Positions 9,260 through 18,613 of a stretch of DNA of 64,000 bases are shown piece by piece. Position numbers and translations under genes: made by a program. The stretch spans positions 1-64,000 of the forward strand of contig NZ_CAXUSG020000015.1 in NCBI RefSeq assembly GCF_964253915.1, read 5' to 3'. Below the pieces are notes generated by a model that was given only the letters and a program-made list of their open reading frames with translations, searched no databases and had not been told where the DNA came from. Each line of letters starts with the position of its first letter. Positions within the stretch are counted from its first letter, which is position 1. The DNA is from Metarhizobium sp964253915 (GTDB lineage: Bacteria; Pseudomonadota; Alphaproteobacteria; Rhizobiales; Rhizobiaceae).

Positions 9260-10809
9260 GGTGCGCTCCCCTGTGGAAAGACGGAACCGATGTAGGCTTC
9301 GGGATTGTCCAGCGTGATCGCCGCATCCTGCACGGTGCGCAGCAGCGTTTCGGGAAAGACGCCGAAACCGGTGACCAGCGCCGCCAGCAGCAGCACCGGG
9401 CAAAGCGCGTGCCAGCGCAAGGCCAGCACCGGCGCCGCGCTCTGCGCCGCAGGGCGCGAAAAAGCCAGCAGGAAGAGGCGGCCGAAAGCGATGGTCAGCA
9501 GGAAGCCCGAAAGCAGGATGGCGCCTGCCAACCACCAGGCGCCGACATCCAGCGCCGCCTTGACCAGCATCGCCTTGGGCCAGAAGCCGGAAAACGGCGG
9601 CAGGCCGGATGCGGCGAAAAACAGGCTCAGGCAAAGGCCGGCAAACCAGGCATGCCGCCCGTAGATCCCGCCGAGGGCCGCAAGCGAAAAACCGCCGCCG
9701 ATCCGCCCGGCCTCGCCGATGACGAGATAGAGCGCCGTCATCAGCACCATGGAATGCAGCGCATAAAACATCGCGCCGCCGATGCCGCCCGGACCGCCGA
9801 GCGAAAGTCCCGCCAGCATGGTGCCGATGCCGGCAATGACCACGAAACCGAGCATGCGGCGGACGTCGTTCTGCGCCAGCGCCCCCAGTCCCCCCAGCAG
9901 CATGGTGGCGACGGCGACGGTGGCGATCAGCGGCTCCAGCTGCTCGCGCTCGAGCGGAAACAGCATCACGGTGACCCGCAGCAGCGCATAGATGCCGACC
10001 TTGGTCAGAAGCCCGGCAAACAGCGCCGCCACCGCAGGGCGCGGCGTGTGATAGGCGGCCGGCAGCCAGAAATTCACCGGGAAAGCCGCCGCCTTCATGC
10101 CGAAGGCAAGGACGAACAGCGCCGTCAGCGTCACCAGCGGCGCCGTCTCCCGCAGGGCTGGCGCCTTGATGACGATATCGGCCATGTTGAGCGTGCCGAA
10201 GACGGCATAGAGGATACCGACGGCGATGAGGAAAAGCGTGGTGGCGATGAGGTTCAGCACCGCATATTTCAGCGCACCATCGATCTGCGCCCGTTCCGGC
10301 CCGAGTGCGATCAGGCCGAAGGAGGCGATCAGCAGGACTTCGAACCAGACGTAGAGATTGAAGATATCGCCGGTGAGGAACGCGCCGGAGACACCGGCCA
10401 TCAGCATCAGCAGCATCGGATAGAAGCCATCGTTGCGGCCGGCGGCTTCATCCTCACCCGCCGCAAACAGGCAGACCACGAAAGCGACGATTGCGGCGGC
10501 AAGCGCCATGAGGACGCCGGTGAGATCCGCCGTAAAGGCGATACCGAAGGGCGGCAACCAGCGGCCCATCACCATCGTCACCGGCCCGGTCTGCAGCACC
10601 TGCCGCAGCAGCAGCAGCTCGATCACGACGAGAAATGCCAGGCTGGAAACGGCGATCGGCGCCTGCAGCCGCGGCCGGCGCCACAACATCGCCAGCACGG
10701 CGGACAGCAGCAGGCAGGAGACGGCGGGCAGCACGACAAGCCACTGCGCGCCTGTCGCCGGACCGGCCGAGAGTGCGGCGGACACATCAATTGCGGGAGA
10801 TGCCGCCAT
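9256..10809 (-). CDS. mrpD: Mrp/Mnh antiporter subunit D (NuoN/M-like)
   Basis: A 517-residue integral membrane protein homologous to the proton-translocating subunits NuoM/NuoN of complex I. About fourteen hydrophobic segments are visible. The conserved region PVNFWLPAAYHTPRPAVAAL followed by FAGLLTKVGIYALLRV holds the lysine-containing transmembrane helix of the proton path. MrpD and MrpA form the two ion-pumping modules. Only three bases separate the mrpC stop from its start, and its end overlaps mrpE by four bases. Confidence 0.95.
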   Translation of the reverse strand: MAASPAIDVSAALSAGPATGAQWLVVLPAVSCLLLSAVLAMLWRRPRLQAPIAVSSLAFLVVIELLLLRQVLQTGPVTMVMGRWLPPFGIAFTADLTGVLMALAAAIVAFVVCLFAAGEDEAAGRNDGFYPMLLMLMAGVSGAFLTGDIFNLYVWFEVLLIASFGLIALGPERAQIDGALKYAVLNLIATTLFLIAVGILYAVFGTLNMADIVIKAPALRETAPLVTLTALFVLAFGMKAAAFPVNFWLPAAYHTPRPAVAALFAGLLTKVGIYALLRVTVMLFPLEREQLEPLIATVAVATMLLGGLGALAQNDVRRMLGFVVIAGIGTMLAGLSLGGPGGIGGAMFYALHSMVLMTALYLVIGEAGRIGGGFSLAALGGIYGRHAWFAGLCLSLFFAASGLPPFSGFWPKAMLVKAALDVGAWWLAGAILLSGFLLTIAFGRLFLLAFSRPAAQSAAPVLALRWHALCPVLLLAALVTGFGVFPETLLRTVQDAAITLDNPEAYIGSVFPQGSAP

Positions 10810-10812
10810 GCT

Positions 10813-11190
10813 TCAATACCCTTTCGGCGGCGCCGGTTCGTCGACCGGTTCGGCAAACCGCATCTTGTCGGTGTCGTCGGTGCCCAGCACCTTGTAGCTG
10901 CGATAGGCCAGCACCAGCAGGAAGGCAAAGAGCGAAAACGAAATGACGATCGCCGTCAGGATCAGCGCCTGCGGCAGCGGATTGGCGGCCGTTTCCGGCA
11001 GGCGCTCGGCCCCCTCGGCAATGATCGGCGGAACCTCCCGCGTCAGCCGCCCGGCCACCAGCAGCGTCAGGTTGACGGCATTGCCGAGCAGCACGATGCC
11101 GAGCAGCGTGCGGATGAGATGTTTCGACAGGATGAGATAGACTGCCGCAGCAAAAAACAGCCCGGCAAGCAGGCTGAACCAGACCTCCAT
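10813..11190 (-). CDS. mrpC: Mrp/Mnh antiporter subunit C (NuoK-like)
   Basis: A 125-residue NuoK-like membrane protein with three hydrophobic segments. The motif LIRTLLGIVLLGNAVNLTLL (about 25-44) and ALILTAIVISFSLFAFLLVL (about 75-94) are characteristic of MrpC. The C-terminal tail (DKMRFAEPVDEPAPPKGY) is hydrophilic. The start overlaps the mrpB stop by one base. Confidence 0.94.
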   Translation of the reverse strand: MEVWFSLLAGLFFAAAVYLILSKHLIRTLLGIVLLGNAVNLTLLVAGRLTREVPPIIAEGAERLPETAANPLPQALILTAIVISFSLFAFLLVLAYRSYKVLGTDDTDKMRFAEPVDEPAPPKGY

Positions 11191-11609
11191 CACACGCCCT
11201 CCTCTTCCTCGAGCGCCAGGACGATGGCGAGAAGCGCGCCGACGACGACCAGATAGACGCCGAGATCGAAAAGCATGACGGTGGACAGTGCCACCTCGCT
11301 GCCGAGCACATGCACGGTCGCCCAAAGCCCGGTCATGAACGGCACGCCGGCAGCGGCGGAAACGAAGCCGGCGATGCACGAGAGAAACAGCCCGAAAGCG
11401 GCGACCGACACCGGATGGAAGACGATCGCCCGCCGCACCGTCTCCACACCCGACGCCGCGCCATAAATCGCCAGCGCGGCAACGGCAACGAGGCCACCGA
11501 TGAAACCGCCCCCCGGCGCATTGTGCCCGCGCAGCAGCACGAACAGCGAGAAAAGCAGCATCAGGCTGGTCAGGAAGGGTGCGACGGTCTTGAAGATCGG
11601 GCTGTTCAT
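11190..11609 (-). CDS. mrpB: Mrp/Mnh antiporter subunit B
   Basis: A 139-residue MrpB subunit with four hydrophobic segments and the hallmark LLRGHNAPGGGFIGGLV at about residues 26-42. It is encoded separately from mrpA, which makes this a seven-gene (group 1) operon rather than the six-gene type in which A and B are fused, as in the rhizobial Pha1 system. Start at 11609, four bases after the mrpA stop. Confidence 0.94.
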   Translation of the reverse strand: MNSPIFKTVAPFLTSLMLLFSLFVLLRGHNAPGGGFIGGLVAVAALAIYGAASGVETVRRAIVFHPVSVAAFGLFLSCIAGFVSAAAGVPFMTGLWATVHVLGSEVALSTVMLFDLGVYLVVVGALLAIVLALEEEEGV

Positions 11610-11613
11610 GAAG

Positions 11614-13950
11614 TCACTTGCTCCTTTCCGTCCGCGCCGAAACACCGAGGCGGATGAGCGCCAGGATCGCCATGCCGGCCGCCAGGACAACGGCGATTTC
11701 GCCCAGCGTATCCGTGCCGCGGAAATCGACGATGATGACGTTGACGACATTGGCGCCGTGGGCGATCACCTTGGAATAGGCGCCGAAGAAATCGCCGAGC
11801 GCCGTATCGAACGCCCCTTCGGTTGCCTTCAATAACAACAGCGTGAGACCGAGGCCGCAGCCGAGGGCGATGGCGCCGTCGGCAAGCCGCTGCCCCGTCG
11901 GCCGGCGGTCGGAAGCCTGCAGCCGGAGCCGCGTCATCACCAGCGCCAGGATGACCACCGACAGCGTCTCGATCATGAACTGGGTAAAGGCAAGATCCGG
12001 CGCGCCGAACAGCAGAAACAGCACAGCGACGGCAAAACCCTGGATGCCGAGCGCCACGATCGCCGTTAGCCGGTCGACGGCCACGAGAACGGCGACGAGC
12101 CCGATCACGGCAATAAGCAGCATGGCGAGTTCAGGCAGCGACGGCCAGGGGAATGCCAGCATGGAAGGCGCCTCGCCCCACAGGAACAACGGCAGGAGCA
12201 GCACCCCGGCCACCGCCACGAAGGTGACCGACAGGTAGATATCGAGCCGTCCCGGTTGGACGAAACGCGTCACCCGCACCGAAAGCCTGACGAGGACATC
12301 GAGCACCTCGTCGAACCCCTGGTCCGGTCCCGGCCCGAGCGCCTGGAAAAACCGCGCCAGTGCATGGCGCAGCCGGTCGAGCAGCAGATAGGCGGCAAGC
12401 CCCAGCACGATGGTCGCCAGCGACAGAACGAGCGGCAGGCCAAGATGCGGGATCGGGCCGACCGTGATCACCGTCGCTTCCCCCCTGACGGCGGTCGCCA
12501 TCGGCGAGGAGACAAGGGCATGGAACGGCGTCGACAACAGCGCCGCGGCCAGACCGGCAAACGCCAGAACCGCCGGGCCGATCCACATCAGGGCCGGCGC
12601 TTCATGCGGATGCCGGGGCGTGTCCCGGCTTTTGCCGAGGAAGGGTTTCAGCGCCACGGCAAAGGCCGCGGCAAACATCAGCGCATTGCCGCAGACGGCA
12701 ACGGCGGTGAAGAGGATCGCCCGCAGATTGCCTGCGGCGAGCGCCAGGTAGATTTCCTCCTTGGCGAGAAAACCGAAGAATGGCGGCAGGCCGGCCATCG
12801 ACAGGGCCGCCAGCAACGCCGCCGCGAAGGTGACGGGCATGGCGCGCCGCAAGCCGCCGAGGCGGGTGAGGTCTCGGGTGCCCGTCTCGTGGTCGATAGC
12901 GCCGGCAACCATGAACAGCGCGCCCTTGAACAAGGAATGGCCGACCAGATAGAGCACCGCCGCCTCGATGGCATAGGGCGAGCCAAAGCCGACCAGCATC
13001 ACCAGGAGGCCGAGAGAGGCGACGGTGGTATAGGCAAGCATCAGCTTCAGATCGGTCTGGCGTAGCGCCATCAGCGCCCCGGTCAGCAGCGTCCCGCCGC
13101 CGAAGACGGGCAGCAGGATTTCCCAGACCGGCGTGCCGCCCATGGCCGGATGCAGCCGCATTAGCAGATAGACGCCGGCTTTGACCATCGTTGCCGAATG
13201 CAGGTAGGCGGAAACCGGCGTCGGTGCCTCCATGGCGTTCGGCAGCCAGAAATGGAAGGGAAACTGCGCCGACTTGGTGAAGGCGCCGACCAGCACCAGC
13301 AACAGCGCCGCCAGATAATATGGACTGGCCTTCACCGCCTCGCCGTAAGACAGGAGCAGCGACATCTGGGTGACGTCGGCGATGTTCCAGAGCAGCAAAA
13401 GGCCGGCCAGCAGGAACAGACCGCCGCCGCCGGTGACAAGCAGCGCCTGCAGCGCCGCCCGCCGCGCCGCCGGCCTTTCGTGGTCGAAACCGATCAGCAG
13501 GAAGGATGTGATCGAGGTCAGTTCCCAGAAGACGAACAGCATCAGGAAACTGTCCGACATCACAAGGCCGAGCATGGCGCCCATGAACATCAGGAGGAAG
13601 GACAGGAACCGCCCCTGCTGCGGATGCCCCTTCATATACCCGCCGGCATAAAGCACCACGAGGACGCCGATGCCGGTGATCAGCAGCGCAAAGACCAGCG
13701 CCAGCCCGTCGATGTACCAGGAGAAGGACAGATTGTAGCTCGGCACCCAGGCATAACCGCCGGTCACCGTTTCGCCGCGCGCCACCTCGGCGATAAAACT
13801 TGAAAGGTGCAGGAATGCTGCCGCCGGCGCCAATGCCAGCAGCCAGGCGGCGCGATGGCCGAAAAGGCGAAACAGAACCGGGGAAAGGCAGGCTGCGACG
13901 AAAGGCAACGACAGAGCAAGGAATGTCAGGTCGGTGGCACCGGCAGTCAT
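11614..13950 (-). CDS. mrpA: Mrp/Mnh antiporter subunit A (NuoL-like)
   Basis: A 778-residue protein, close to the usual 770-800 of MrpA. The N-terminal about 500 residues are NuoL-like; the proton-channel signature FTKSAQFPFHFWLPNAMEAP, followed by a Lys-bearing helix (SATMVKAGVYLLMRLHPAM), is intact. The C-terminal quarter contains the MrpA-specific extension, including GIQGFAVAVLFLLFGAPDLAFTQ split over the last helices. With subunits B to G it forms a secondary antiporter for Na+ or K+ against protons, important in salt and alkaline stress and, in rhizobia, symbiosis. It is the first gene of the operon; its promoter must lie in the 274 bases shared with the divergent msrB. Confidence 0.95.
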   Translation of the reverse strand: MTAGATDLTFLALSLPFVAACLSPVLFRLFGHRAAWLLALAPAAAFLHLSSFIAEVARGETVTGGYAWVPSYNLSFSWYIDGLALVFALLITGIGVLVVLYAGGYMKGHPQQGRFLSFLLMFMGAMLGLVMSDSFLMLFVFWELTSITSFLLIGFDHERPAARRAALQALLVTGGGGLFLLAGLLLLWNIADVTQMSLLLSYGEAVKASPYYLAALLLVLVGAFTKSAQFPFHFWLPNAMEAPTPVSAYLHSATMVKAGVYLLMRLHPAMGGTPVWEILLPVFGGGTLLTGALMALRQTDLKLMLAYTTVASLGLLVMLVGFGSPYAIEAAVLYLVGHSLFKGALFMVAGAIDHETGTRDLTRLGGLRRAMPVTFAAALLAALSMAGLPPFFGFLAKEEIYLALAAGNLRAILFTAVAVCGNALMFAAAFAVALKPFLGKSRDTPRHPHEAPALMWIGPAVLAFAGLAAALLSTPFHALVSSPMATAVRGEATVITVGPIPHLGLPLVLSLATIVLGLAAYLLLDRLRHALARFFQALGPGPDQGFDEVLDVLVRLSVRVTRFVQPGRLDIYLSVTFVAVAGVLLLPLFLWGEAPSMLAFPWPSLPELAMLLIAVIGLVAVLVAVDRLTAIVALGIQGFAVAVLFLLFGAPDLAFTQFMIETLSVVILALVMTRLRLQASDRRPTGQRLADGAIALGCGLGLTLLLLKATEGAFDTALGDFFGAYSKVIAHGANVVNVIIVDFRGTDTLGEIAVVLAAGMAILALIRLGVSARTERSK

Positions 13951-14224
13951 TGCCTCTCCATTATTTTGAGTGCGGACCCGTGCCGGCCCTTCGGAAAGGA
14001 TCTGATTTAGGCCAAACGCTCCGGCGTCTCAAGGATTTTCGGAACCGGCGCCGCGCCTTGCCCATATTGTCCTGTTAAGGGAGAATGCCTATCTATCCGG
14101 CACGAGACAAAGCGCATCGCGATCCTTCCGATTCGCTCTCACGCTCTATCTTTTTGTTTTTGCATGTCATTTTCGCAAAACCGCCGCGGAATTTCGCGCG
14201 GCGTGCCGAAGAGAGGACCAAGCC

Positions 14225-14632
14225 ATGGCGGATACCATGACACCGAAAGTTGAGAAGACCGAAGCGGAATGGCGCGAGCAGCTGACGCCGACCCAGTTCA
14301 AGATCCTGCGCGAACACGGCACGGAACGCGCCTTCTCCGGCCCCTATTGGGATACGTTCGAGAAAGGCGTCTACCACTGCGCCGCGTGCGATGCGCCGCT
14401 GTTTGTCTCCGACACCAAGTTCGACGCCGGTTGCGGCTGGCCGAGCTTCTTCCAGGCGGTTTCGCCGACGGCGGTGCGGGAATTGCGCGACAGTTCGCAC
14501 GGAATGATCCGCACGGAAATCCGCTGCGCCAGCTGCGATGGCCATCTTGGCCACGTCTTCCCCGATGGCCCGCCGCCCACCGGCCTGCGTTACTGCATGA
14601 ACGGCCATGCGATGGTGATGCAGGCGGAGTAG
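14225..14632 (+). CDS. msrB: Peptide-methionine (R)-S-oxide reductase
   Basis: A 135-residue MsrB, which reduces the R epimer of methionine sulfoxide in proteins using thioredoxin. The structural zinc site is complete (Cys52 and Cys55 in CAACDAPLF, Cys101 and Cys104 in CASCDGHLGHVF). The catalytic cysteine is Cys124 in RYCMNGHAM, and Cys70 in GCGWPSFF is the likely resolving residue. GGACCAAGCC precedes the start. No signal peptide, so it repairs cytosolic proteins. It stands alone, divergent from the mrp operon, with its own terminator. Confidence 0.95.
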   Translation: MADTMTPKVEKTEAEWREQLTPTQFKILREHGTERAFSGPYWDTFEKGVYHCAACDAPLFVSDTKFDAGCGWPSFFQAVSPTAVRELRDSSHGMIRTEIRCASCDGHLGHVFPDGPPPTGLRYCMNGHAMVMQAE

Positions 14633-14655
14633 AAGGCCAATCACCTGATCGAGTA

Positions 14656-14694
14656 GAAGCCGCGCAGACAGGATGTCGCGGCTTCTTCTTTTCC
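14656..14694 (+). terminator. Rho-independent terminator after msrB
   Basis: A perfect 9-bp stem (GAAGCCGCG with CGCGGCTTC) is followed by TTCTTTTCC. It lies 24 bases past the msrB stop. Confidence 0.75.
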
Positions 14695-14830
14695 GAACCC
14701 GGAAAGACGGGGCCGCCTTATGGCGCCGACGTTTCCCAGATGACGTTTCGCGAGGTTGAAAAGGCCCTTGAAAGCGGGCAGGCTTTCGAAGAAAAACAAC
14801 TTTCGCAACATGCATTTGTGTCCTGACAAC

Positions 14831-15355
14831 ATGGAAATGAAGATGACGATGTTTGCGAAAATGGCGGTTGCCGCTGTCCTCCTTGCCGCGCCGGCCCTTG
14901 CCGACGACCAGCCGGATTACGTCAACAGCCGTTTCGGCTTCGGCATCGACCTGCCACCCGATTTCATCGTCATCCACGAGTCCAATGGTGACGGCATGCG
15001 CCTTGCATCTCCCGACCGCAAGACTTTGCTCTCCGTTTTCGGCACCAACCTGCTCGACAAGAGCCTGGAAGACGAAGTCCGCGAGCGGATAGACATGCAG
15101 GAAAAGAACGGCTGGCAGATTTCCTACAAGAAGATCAGTCCGGGTTCGGCCAGCTTTTCCGGCTCGCGGGACGGCCGCATCCTCTATGTCCGGGCCGTGG
15201 CGCTCTGCGACGGAGCCGCGGGGTTTGCATGGCTGGAATACGACAAGGCGGCGCTGAAAAAGCACGACCCGCTGGTCAGGCAGCTGGTCAAGACCCTGCA
15301 TCCGGCCGAAGGCTGTGCGGCCGGCAACCTCGCCCCGCCACCTTCGCAGCAATGA
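14831..15355 (+). CDS. Secreted or periplasmic protein of unknown function
   Basis: A 174-residue protein with a clear Sec signal peptide (MFAKMAVAAVLLAAPALA followed by DD, cleavage after ALA). The mature part is a small alpha/beta domain starting DYVNSRFGFGIDLPPDF, like many alphaproteobacterial periplasmic proteins with no assigned role. Two cysteines (in ALCDGAAG and AEGCAAG) could form a disulfide. Several Met codons in the first seven residues are possible starts; 14831 is the first after an in-frame gap, and none has a strong ribosome binding site. Its stop codon directly abuts that of the hemolysin III-like gene on the other strand. Confidence 0.7.
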   Translation: MEMKMTMFAKMAVAAVLLAAPALADDQPDYVNSRFGFGIDLPPDFIVIHESNGDGMRLASPDRKTLLSVFGTNLLDKSLEDEVRERIDMQEKNGWQISYKKISPGSASFSGSRDGRILYVRAVALCDGAAGFAWLEYDKAALKKHDPLVRQLVKTLHPAEGCAAGNLAPPPSQQ

Positions 15356-16033
15356 TCACAGGCTGAAGCAGGTCATCACCGCGGAATAATGCACCGCCGC
15401 AGCGGCGACGACGAAACCGTGCCAGATGGCATTCTGGAACCGCAGCCTTTCCCAGACATGGAAGACGACGCCGGCGGAATAGATGCAGCCGCCGATGATG
15501 ATCAGGATGATCGCCGCCACCGGCAGCCGGGCAGTCACCGGCCCAGCGATGAAGACGCCGCTCCAGCCCATGGCAAGGTAGAGCAGGATCGCCAACCGGT
15601 CGAAGCGGCCGGGAAATGCGCATTTCAGCAGGATGCCGACCAGCGCGAAGGCCCAGATTGCCACCAGCATCCAGAAAACCACCGGATCATCGGCGCCACG
15701 CTGCAGGAAAGGCGTGTAGGTGGCGGCGATCAGCAGGAAGATGGCGGAATGATCCATCCGGCGCAGCAGCCATTTGGTCCGCGACACCGGCCAGATATTG
15801 TAGGTAAAAGACGCCGACAGCGCCAGCACCAGGCCGATGCCGTAGATCCATGCCGCCGCCAGTTCGCCGTGGCTGCTCCAGACCGTGGCGTAGAAGATCA
15901 GCACCGTGGCGCCGATCAGGGCAAAGACGATGCCGACGCCATGGACGATGCCGTCGGCGATGATCTCGGCGCGGTCATACATGCGTCTGACGTTGAAGAA
16001 CTCGGCCATTTCCTTCACTCCGGCATTGCCCAT
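15356..16033 (-). CDS. Hemolysin III family membrane protein (TrhA/PAQR-like)
   Basis: A 225-residue, seven-helix membrane protein of the HlyIII/PAQR superfamily. The conserved residues are visible: EIIADGIVHGVGIVFALIGA near residue 20 (first metal-ligand histidine region), SFTYNIWP, RRMDHSAIFLLIAATYTPF with its Asp-His pair, and a final helix starting NAIWHGFVVAAAAVHYSAV that supplies the last histidines. Bacterial members are implicated in membrane-energetics homeostasis despite the hemolysin name. The start at 16033 follows AGGGGGA. Confidence 0.9.
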   Translation of the reverse strand: MGNAGVKEMAEFFNVRRMYDRAEIIADGIVHGVGIVFALIGATVLIFYATVWSSHGELAAAWIYGIGLVLALSASFTYNIWPVSRTKWLLRRMDHSAIFLLIAATYTPFLQRGADDPVVFWMLVAIWAFALVGILLKCAFPGRFDRLAILLYLAMGWSGVFIAGPVTARLPVAAIILIIIGGCIYSAGVVFHVWERLRFQNAIWHGFVVAAAAVHYSAVMTCFSL

Positions 16034-16163
16034 CGTCCCCCTGAAGCATCATGAACCCGGTGGGCCGGTGGAGGCAAGGGAGTGGAGACAGGCGCCGAAT
16101 AAAACCGCCGGGCGCCGCGTTGTAGGACAGGAATCGGTCTCCTCCGAAAACAAAGGATCATCC

Positions 16164-17534
16164 ATGCGCCGACCGTCGCTTTCCACCTCCAGCCTTGCCC
16201 TGCTGCTTGCCCTCGGCACCAGCCTGCCAGCGATAGCCGCCGATGACGGTGCCGATTGCGACCGTTATGCCGCCAGTGCGCTGGATCCGAAAAAGCCCGC
16301 CGGCATCGTCGGTGTCGAAACCGAGGTCATTGATGCCAAGAAGGCCGTGTCGGCCTGCGAGGCGGCCATCAAATCGGCCTCCGGCGAACTGCGCTACAGC
16401 TTCCAGCTCGGCCGCGCCTATCTTGCTGCCAAGCGGATCGGCGATGCCGTCAACGCTTTCACCAAGGCATCGGACGGGGGTTATGCGATCGCCAGCAACC
16501 AGCTGGGCGAATTGCTGTCGGCCGGCGGGTCTCCCGATCTGGGCCGGGCGGTGAAACTTTATGACGCCGCTGCGAAAACCGGCCTGCCGATTGCCAGCTA
16601 CAATCTCGGTGTTGCCTATCGCGACGGGCTCGGCATCACCGCGGACACGCGCAAGGCGGTGGAAAACTTCCAGATCGCCGCAAACGCCAAATTCCCGCCG
16701 GCAATCTACGCGCTGGCGCTCGCCTATCGCGACGGTACCGGCGTGGAGCAGGACAGCAACACCGCGGTGGCCCTGTTCCGCACGGCGGCCGGTTTCGGCG
16801 ATCCGAAGATCATGGACGAACTCGGCGACATCTACGATCAGGGCGACCTCGTCGAGGAAAATGACGACGAGGCGATCAAGTGGTACCAGGCCGCGGCGGA
16901 AAAGGGTTATGTCCCCGCCATGAGCCATCTCGCCTTCGTGCTCGGTGACAAGAAGGATGTCGGCGACAATCTGAAGAAATCGATCGAATGGCACCAGAAG
17001 GCGGCCGATGGCGGCGAGGCCGCGTCGATGAACGCCATCGGTTATGCCTATGACGAGGGCGAAGGCCTGGAGAAGAACGTCGACGAAGCGATCAAGTGGT
17101 ATCGCAGGGCGGCTGAACTCGGCGATCCCGAAGCGCTCAACAACATGGGCGCGATGTACGATCTCGGCACCGGCGTACCGCTGGATTACGCCAAAGCCGT
17201 CGATTATTACCAGCAGGCGATCGCCAAGGACCAGGCGCTTGCCCATTTCAATCTGGCCTTCCTGTATGCCGAAGGCCATGGCGTGCCGCTGGATGGCGTC
17301 AAGGCGGCCGAATTGATGATGACGGCGTTGCGCGCCGGCGAACAGGCCGCCAAGGACGAGCTTGCCAAGCCGACCATTACCTGGCCGAAGGAATTCCGCG
17401 TCGATATCCAGCGGCGGTTGAAGGAAGCCGGCGAGTTTGCCGGCACCGTCGACGGCACGTTTGGTACCGATACGATAACGGCTATCGACCAGGCCTTCGA
17501 CAGCGACAATGCCGCCGAAAACGAGGCCGAATAG
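16164..17534 (+). CDS. Secreted Sel1-repeat protein with C-terminal PG-binding-like segment
   Basis: A 456-residue protein with a Sec signal peptide (LALLLALGTSLPAIAA) and then an array of about eight Sel1-like repeats from roughly residue 110 to 390, each with patterns such as AIKWYQAAAEKGYVPAMSHLA and GEGLEKNVDEAIKWYRRAAE. Sel1 arrays are protein-interaction scaffolds. The last 50 residues (VDIQRRLKEAGEFAGTVDG) resemble a peptidoglycan-binding-1 domain, which would anchor the protein to the wall in the periplasm. Rhizobial Sel1 proteins include the ExoR regulator, but this one is longer and I do not assign it to ExoR. ATG 16164 follows AAAGGA. Confidence 0.82.
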   Translation: MRRPSLSTSSLALLLALGTSLPAIAADDGADCDRYAASALDPKKPAGIVGVETEVIDAKKAVSACEAAIKSASGELRYSFQLGRAYLAAKRIGDAVNAFTKASDGGYAIASNQLGELLSAGGSPDLGRAVKLYDAAAKTGLPIASYNLGVAYRDGLGITADTRKAVENFQIAANAKFPPAIYALALAYRDGTGVEQDSNTAVALFRTAAGFGDPKIMDELGDIYDQGDLVEENDDEAIKWYQAAAEKGYVPAMSHLAFVLGDKKDVGDNLKKSIEWHQKAADGGEAASMNAIGYAYDEGEGLEKNVDEAIKWYRRAAELGDPEALNNMGAMYDLGTGVPLDYAKAVDYYQQAIAKDQALAHFNLAFLYAEGHGVPLDGVKAAELMMTALRAGEQAAKDELAKPTITWPKEFRVDIQRRLKEAGEFAGTVDGTFGTDTITAIDQAFDSDNAAENEAE

Positions 17535-17680
17535 GAGCGCCTGACAAAACCTCTGGGCGGAGGATTGCCGCGGGATTTTCGTCTCTGGCGAGGATTGGCG
17601 ACGAAGCGAGTGGCGGAAAGCACCGGCAAGCCGACCCCACGAGGTTTTGCTAGGCGCTCCAAGACCGCACCCGAGAGGGA

Positions 17681-18001
17681 TCAGACCTCCCGGCTGCATG
17701 CCTCGCAGAAGGGCGTGTAGGGCACAGCCGCCAGTCGCGCCGGCGAGATCGGCTGGCCGCAGCGCGTGCAGGTGCCGAAGCGGCCCTCGGCGAGACGAGC
17801 CAAGGCGGCATCGATGGCGCGAAGCTCCGTCTGGCCGGCCTGGCCAAGCTCTTCCAGCACCTCGTCGTTGCTGCGCTCCAAAGCACGGTCGTCGTCATCG
17901 GGATTGCGCGGCGTTTCGAAATCCTCTTCGATCCGGTGCAGGCGGCGGAAAAGTTCGCGTTGGCGCTGGCGCAGGATCTGCTCGTAGTCGGGCGTGCTCA
18001 T
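17681..18001 (-). CDS. TraR/DksA family zinc-finger protein
   Basis: A 106-residue protein with an N-terminal coiled-coil-like helix rich in Arg and Glu (QILRQRQRELFRRLHRIEEDF) and a C-terminal four-cysteine zinc finger CTRCGQPISPARLAAVPYT followed by FCEAC. This is the DksA/TraR layout; such proteins enter the secondary channel of RNA polymerase. It is shorter than DksA (about 150 residues), and the coiled-coil tip holds several acidic residues (RNPDDDDRAL). It sits ten bases after the universal stress protein gene, so the two are probably co-transcribed as a stress pair. Confidence 0.87.
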   Translation of the reverse strand: MSTPDYEQILRQRQRELFRRLHRIEEDFETPRNPDDDDRALERSNDEVLEELGQAGQTELRAIDAALARLAEGRFGTCTRCGQPISPARLAAVPYTPFCEACSREV

Positions 18002-18011
18002 CGGTTTCCCC

Positions 18012-18422
18012 TTACCGGTCGACCAGCACCGAGCAGGTGGCATGGCGTACCACCCGGTCGGCCGTGGCGCCGAGGAAATAATTGGTGAAGTCGGGCGTGT
18101 GCGAGGCGATGACGATCAGGTCGGCGCCATGCTCCTTCGCGGCAGCCAGGATTTCCGTCGCCGGTGCGCCGCAACGCACCTCGATGCGCGCGGAAACGGC
18201 CGTCTTGGCCTGCAGCGCCGTCAGCTTTTCCTTGACCTCGCGGATGCCTGCTTCGATCAGCTGTACCGGTACGTCGATGGACAGATAGCTCGGCAGGCCC
18301 TCGACGACGCCGAGCAGGACGATGTCGCCGCCGACCTCCAACAGCGTCGATGCCAAAAGCAGGGTCTTTTCGCCGCGCTCCAGCACGCTGACATCCACCG
18401 GCACCAGGATTTTCTTGTACAT
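18012..18422 (-). CDS. Universal stress protein (UspA family)
   Basis: A 136-residue single-domain universal stress protein. It begins MYKKILVPVDVSVLERGEKTL with the Asp typical of the nucleotide-binding fold, and has ADLIVIASHTPDF near residue 105 followed by ADRVVRHATCSVLVDR. The ATP-binding motif is only partly kept (GATADRVVRHATCSVLV in place of GSVSxxVxxxxxxxVLVV), so nucleotide binding is likely but not sure. Start at 18422 with GGAGG just upstream. First gene of a pair with the DksA-like gene. Confidence 0.9.
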   Translation of the reverse strand: MYKKILVPVDVSVLERGEKTLLLASTLLEVGGDIVLLGVVEGLPSYLSIDVPVQLIEAGIREVKEKLTALQAKTAVSARIEVRCGAPATEILAAAKEHGADLIVIASHTPDFTNYFLGATADRVVRHATCSVLVDR

Positions 18423-18613
18423 GCTGCCTCCTTCTTGTGATCGTTCTTGATCGCCCAATGCATGCGCCCGGCTTGCCCTGCCCGCCTTGATCTCGATCAA
18501 GATCGACCCGGCGATTGTAAACGTGGCGTTGACGGTAAATCGCCAAAACAGAGGCTTTCATGAACAATGTCGGCGGTCCATATAGGGGAAGACACGTCCA
18601 GCGGGGGAAGATG

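Noticed and set aside
9409..11256. Plus-strand open frame of 615 codons opposite mrpD and mrpC
   Set aside because: It is antisense to well-conserved Mrp subunits, its translation is Arg/Gln/His-rich low complexity with no family pattern, and it has no ribosome binding site. Long shadow frames are common in GC-rich DNA.
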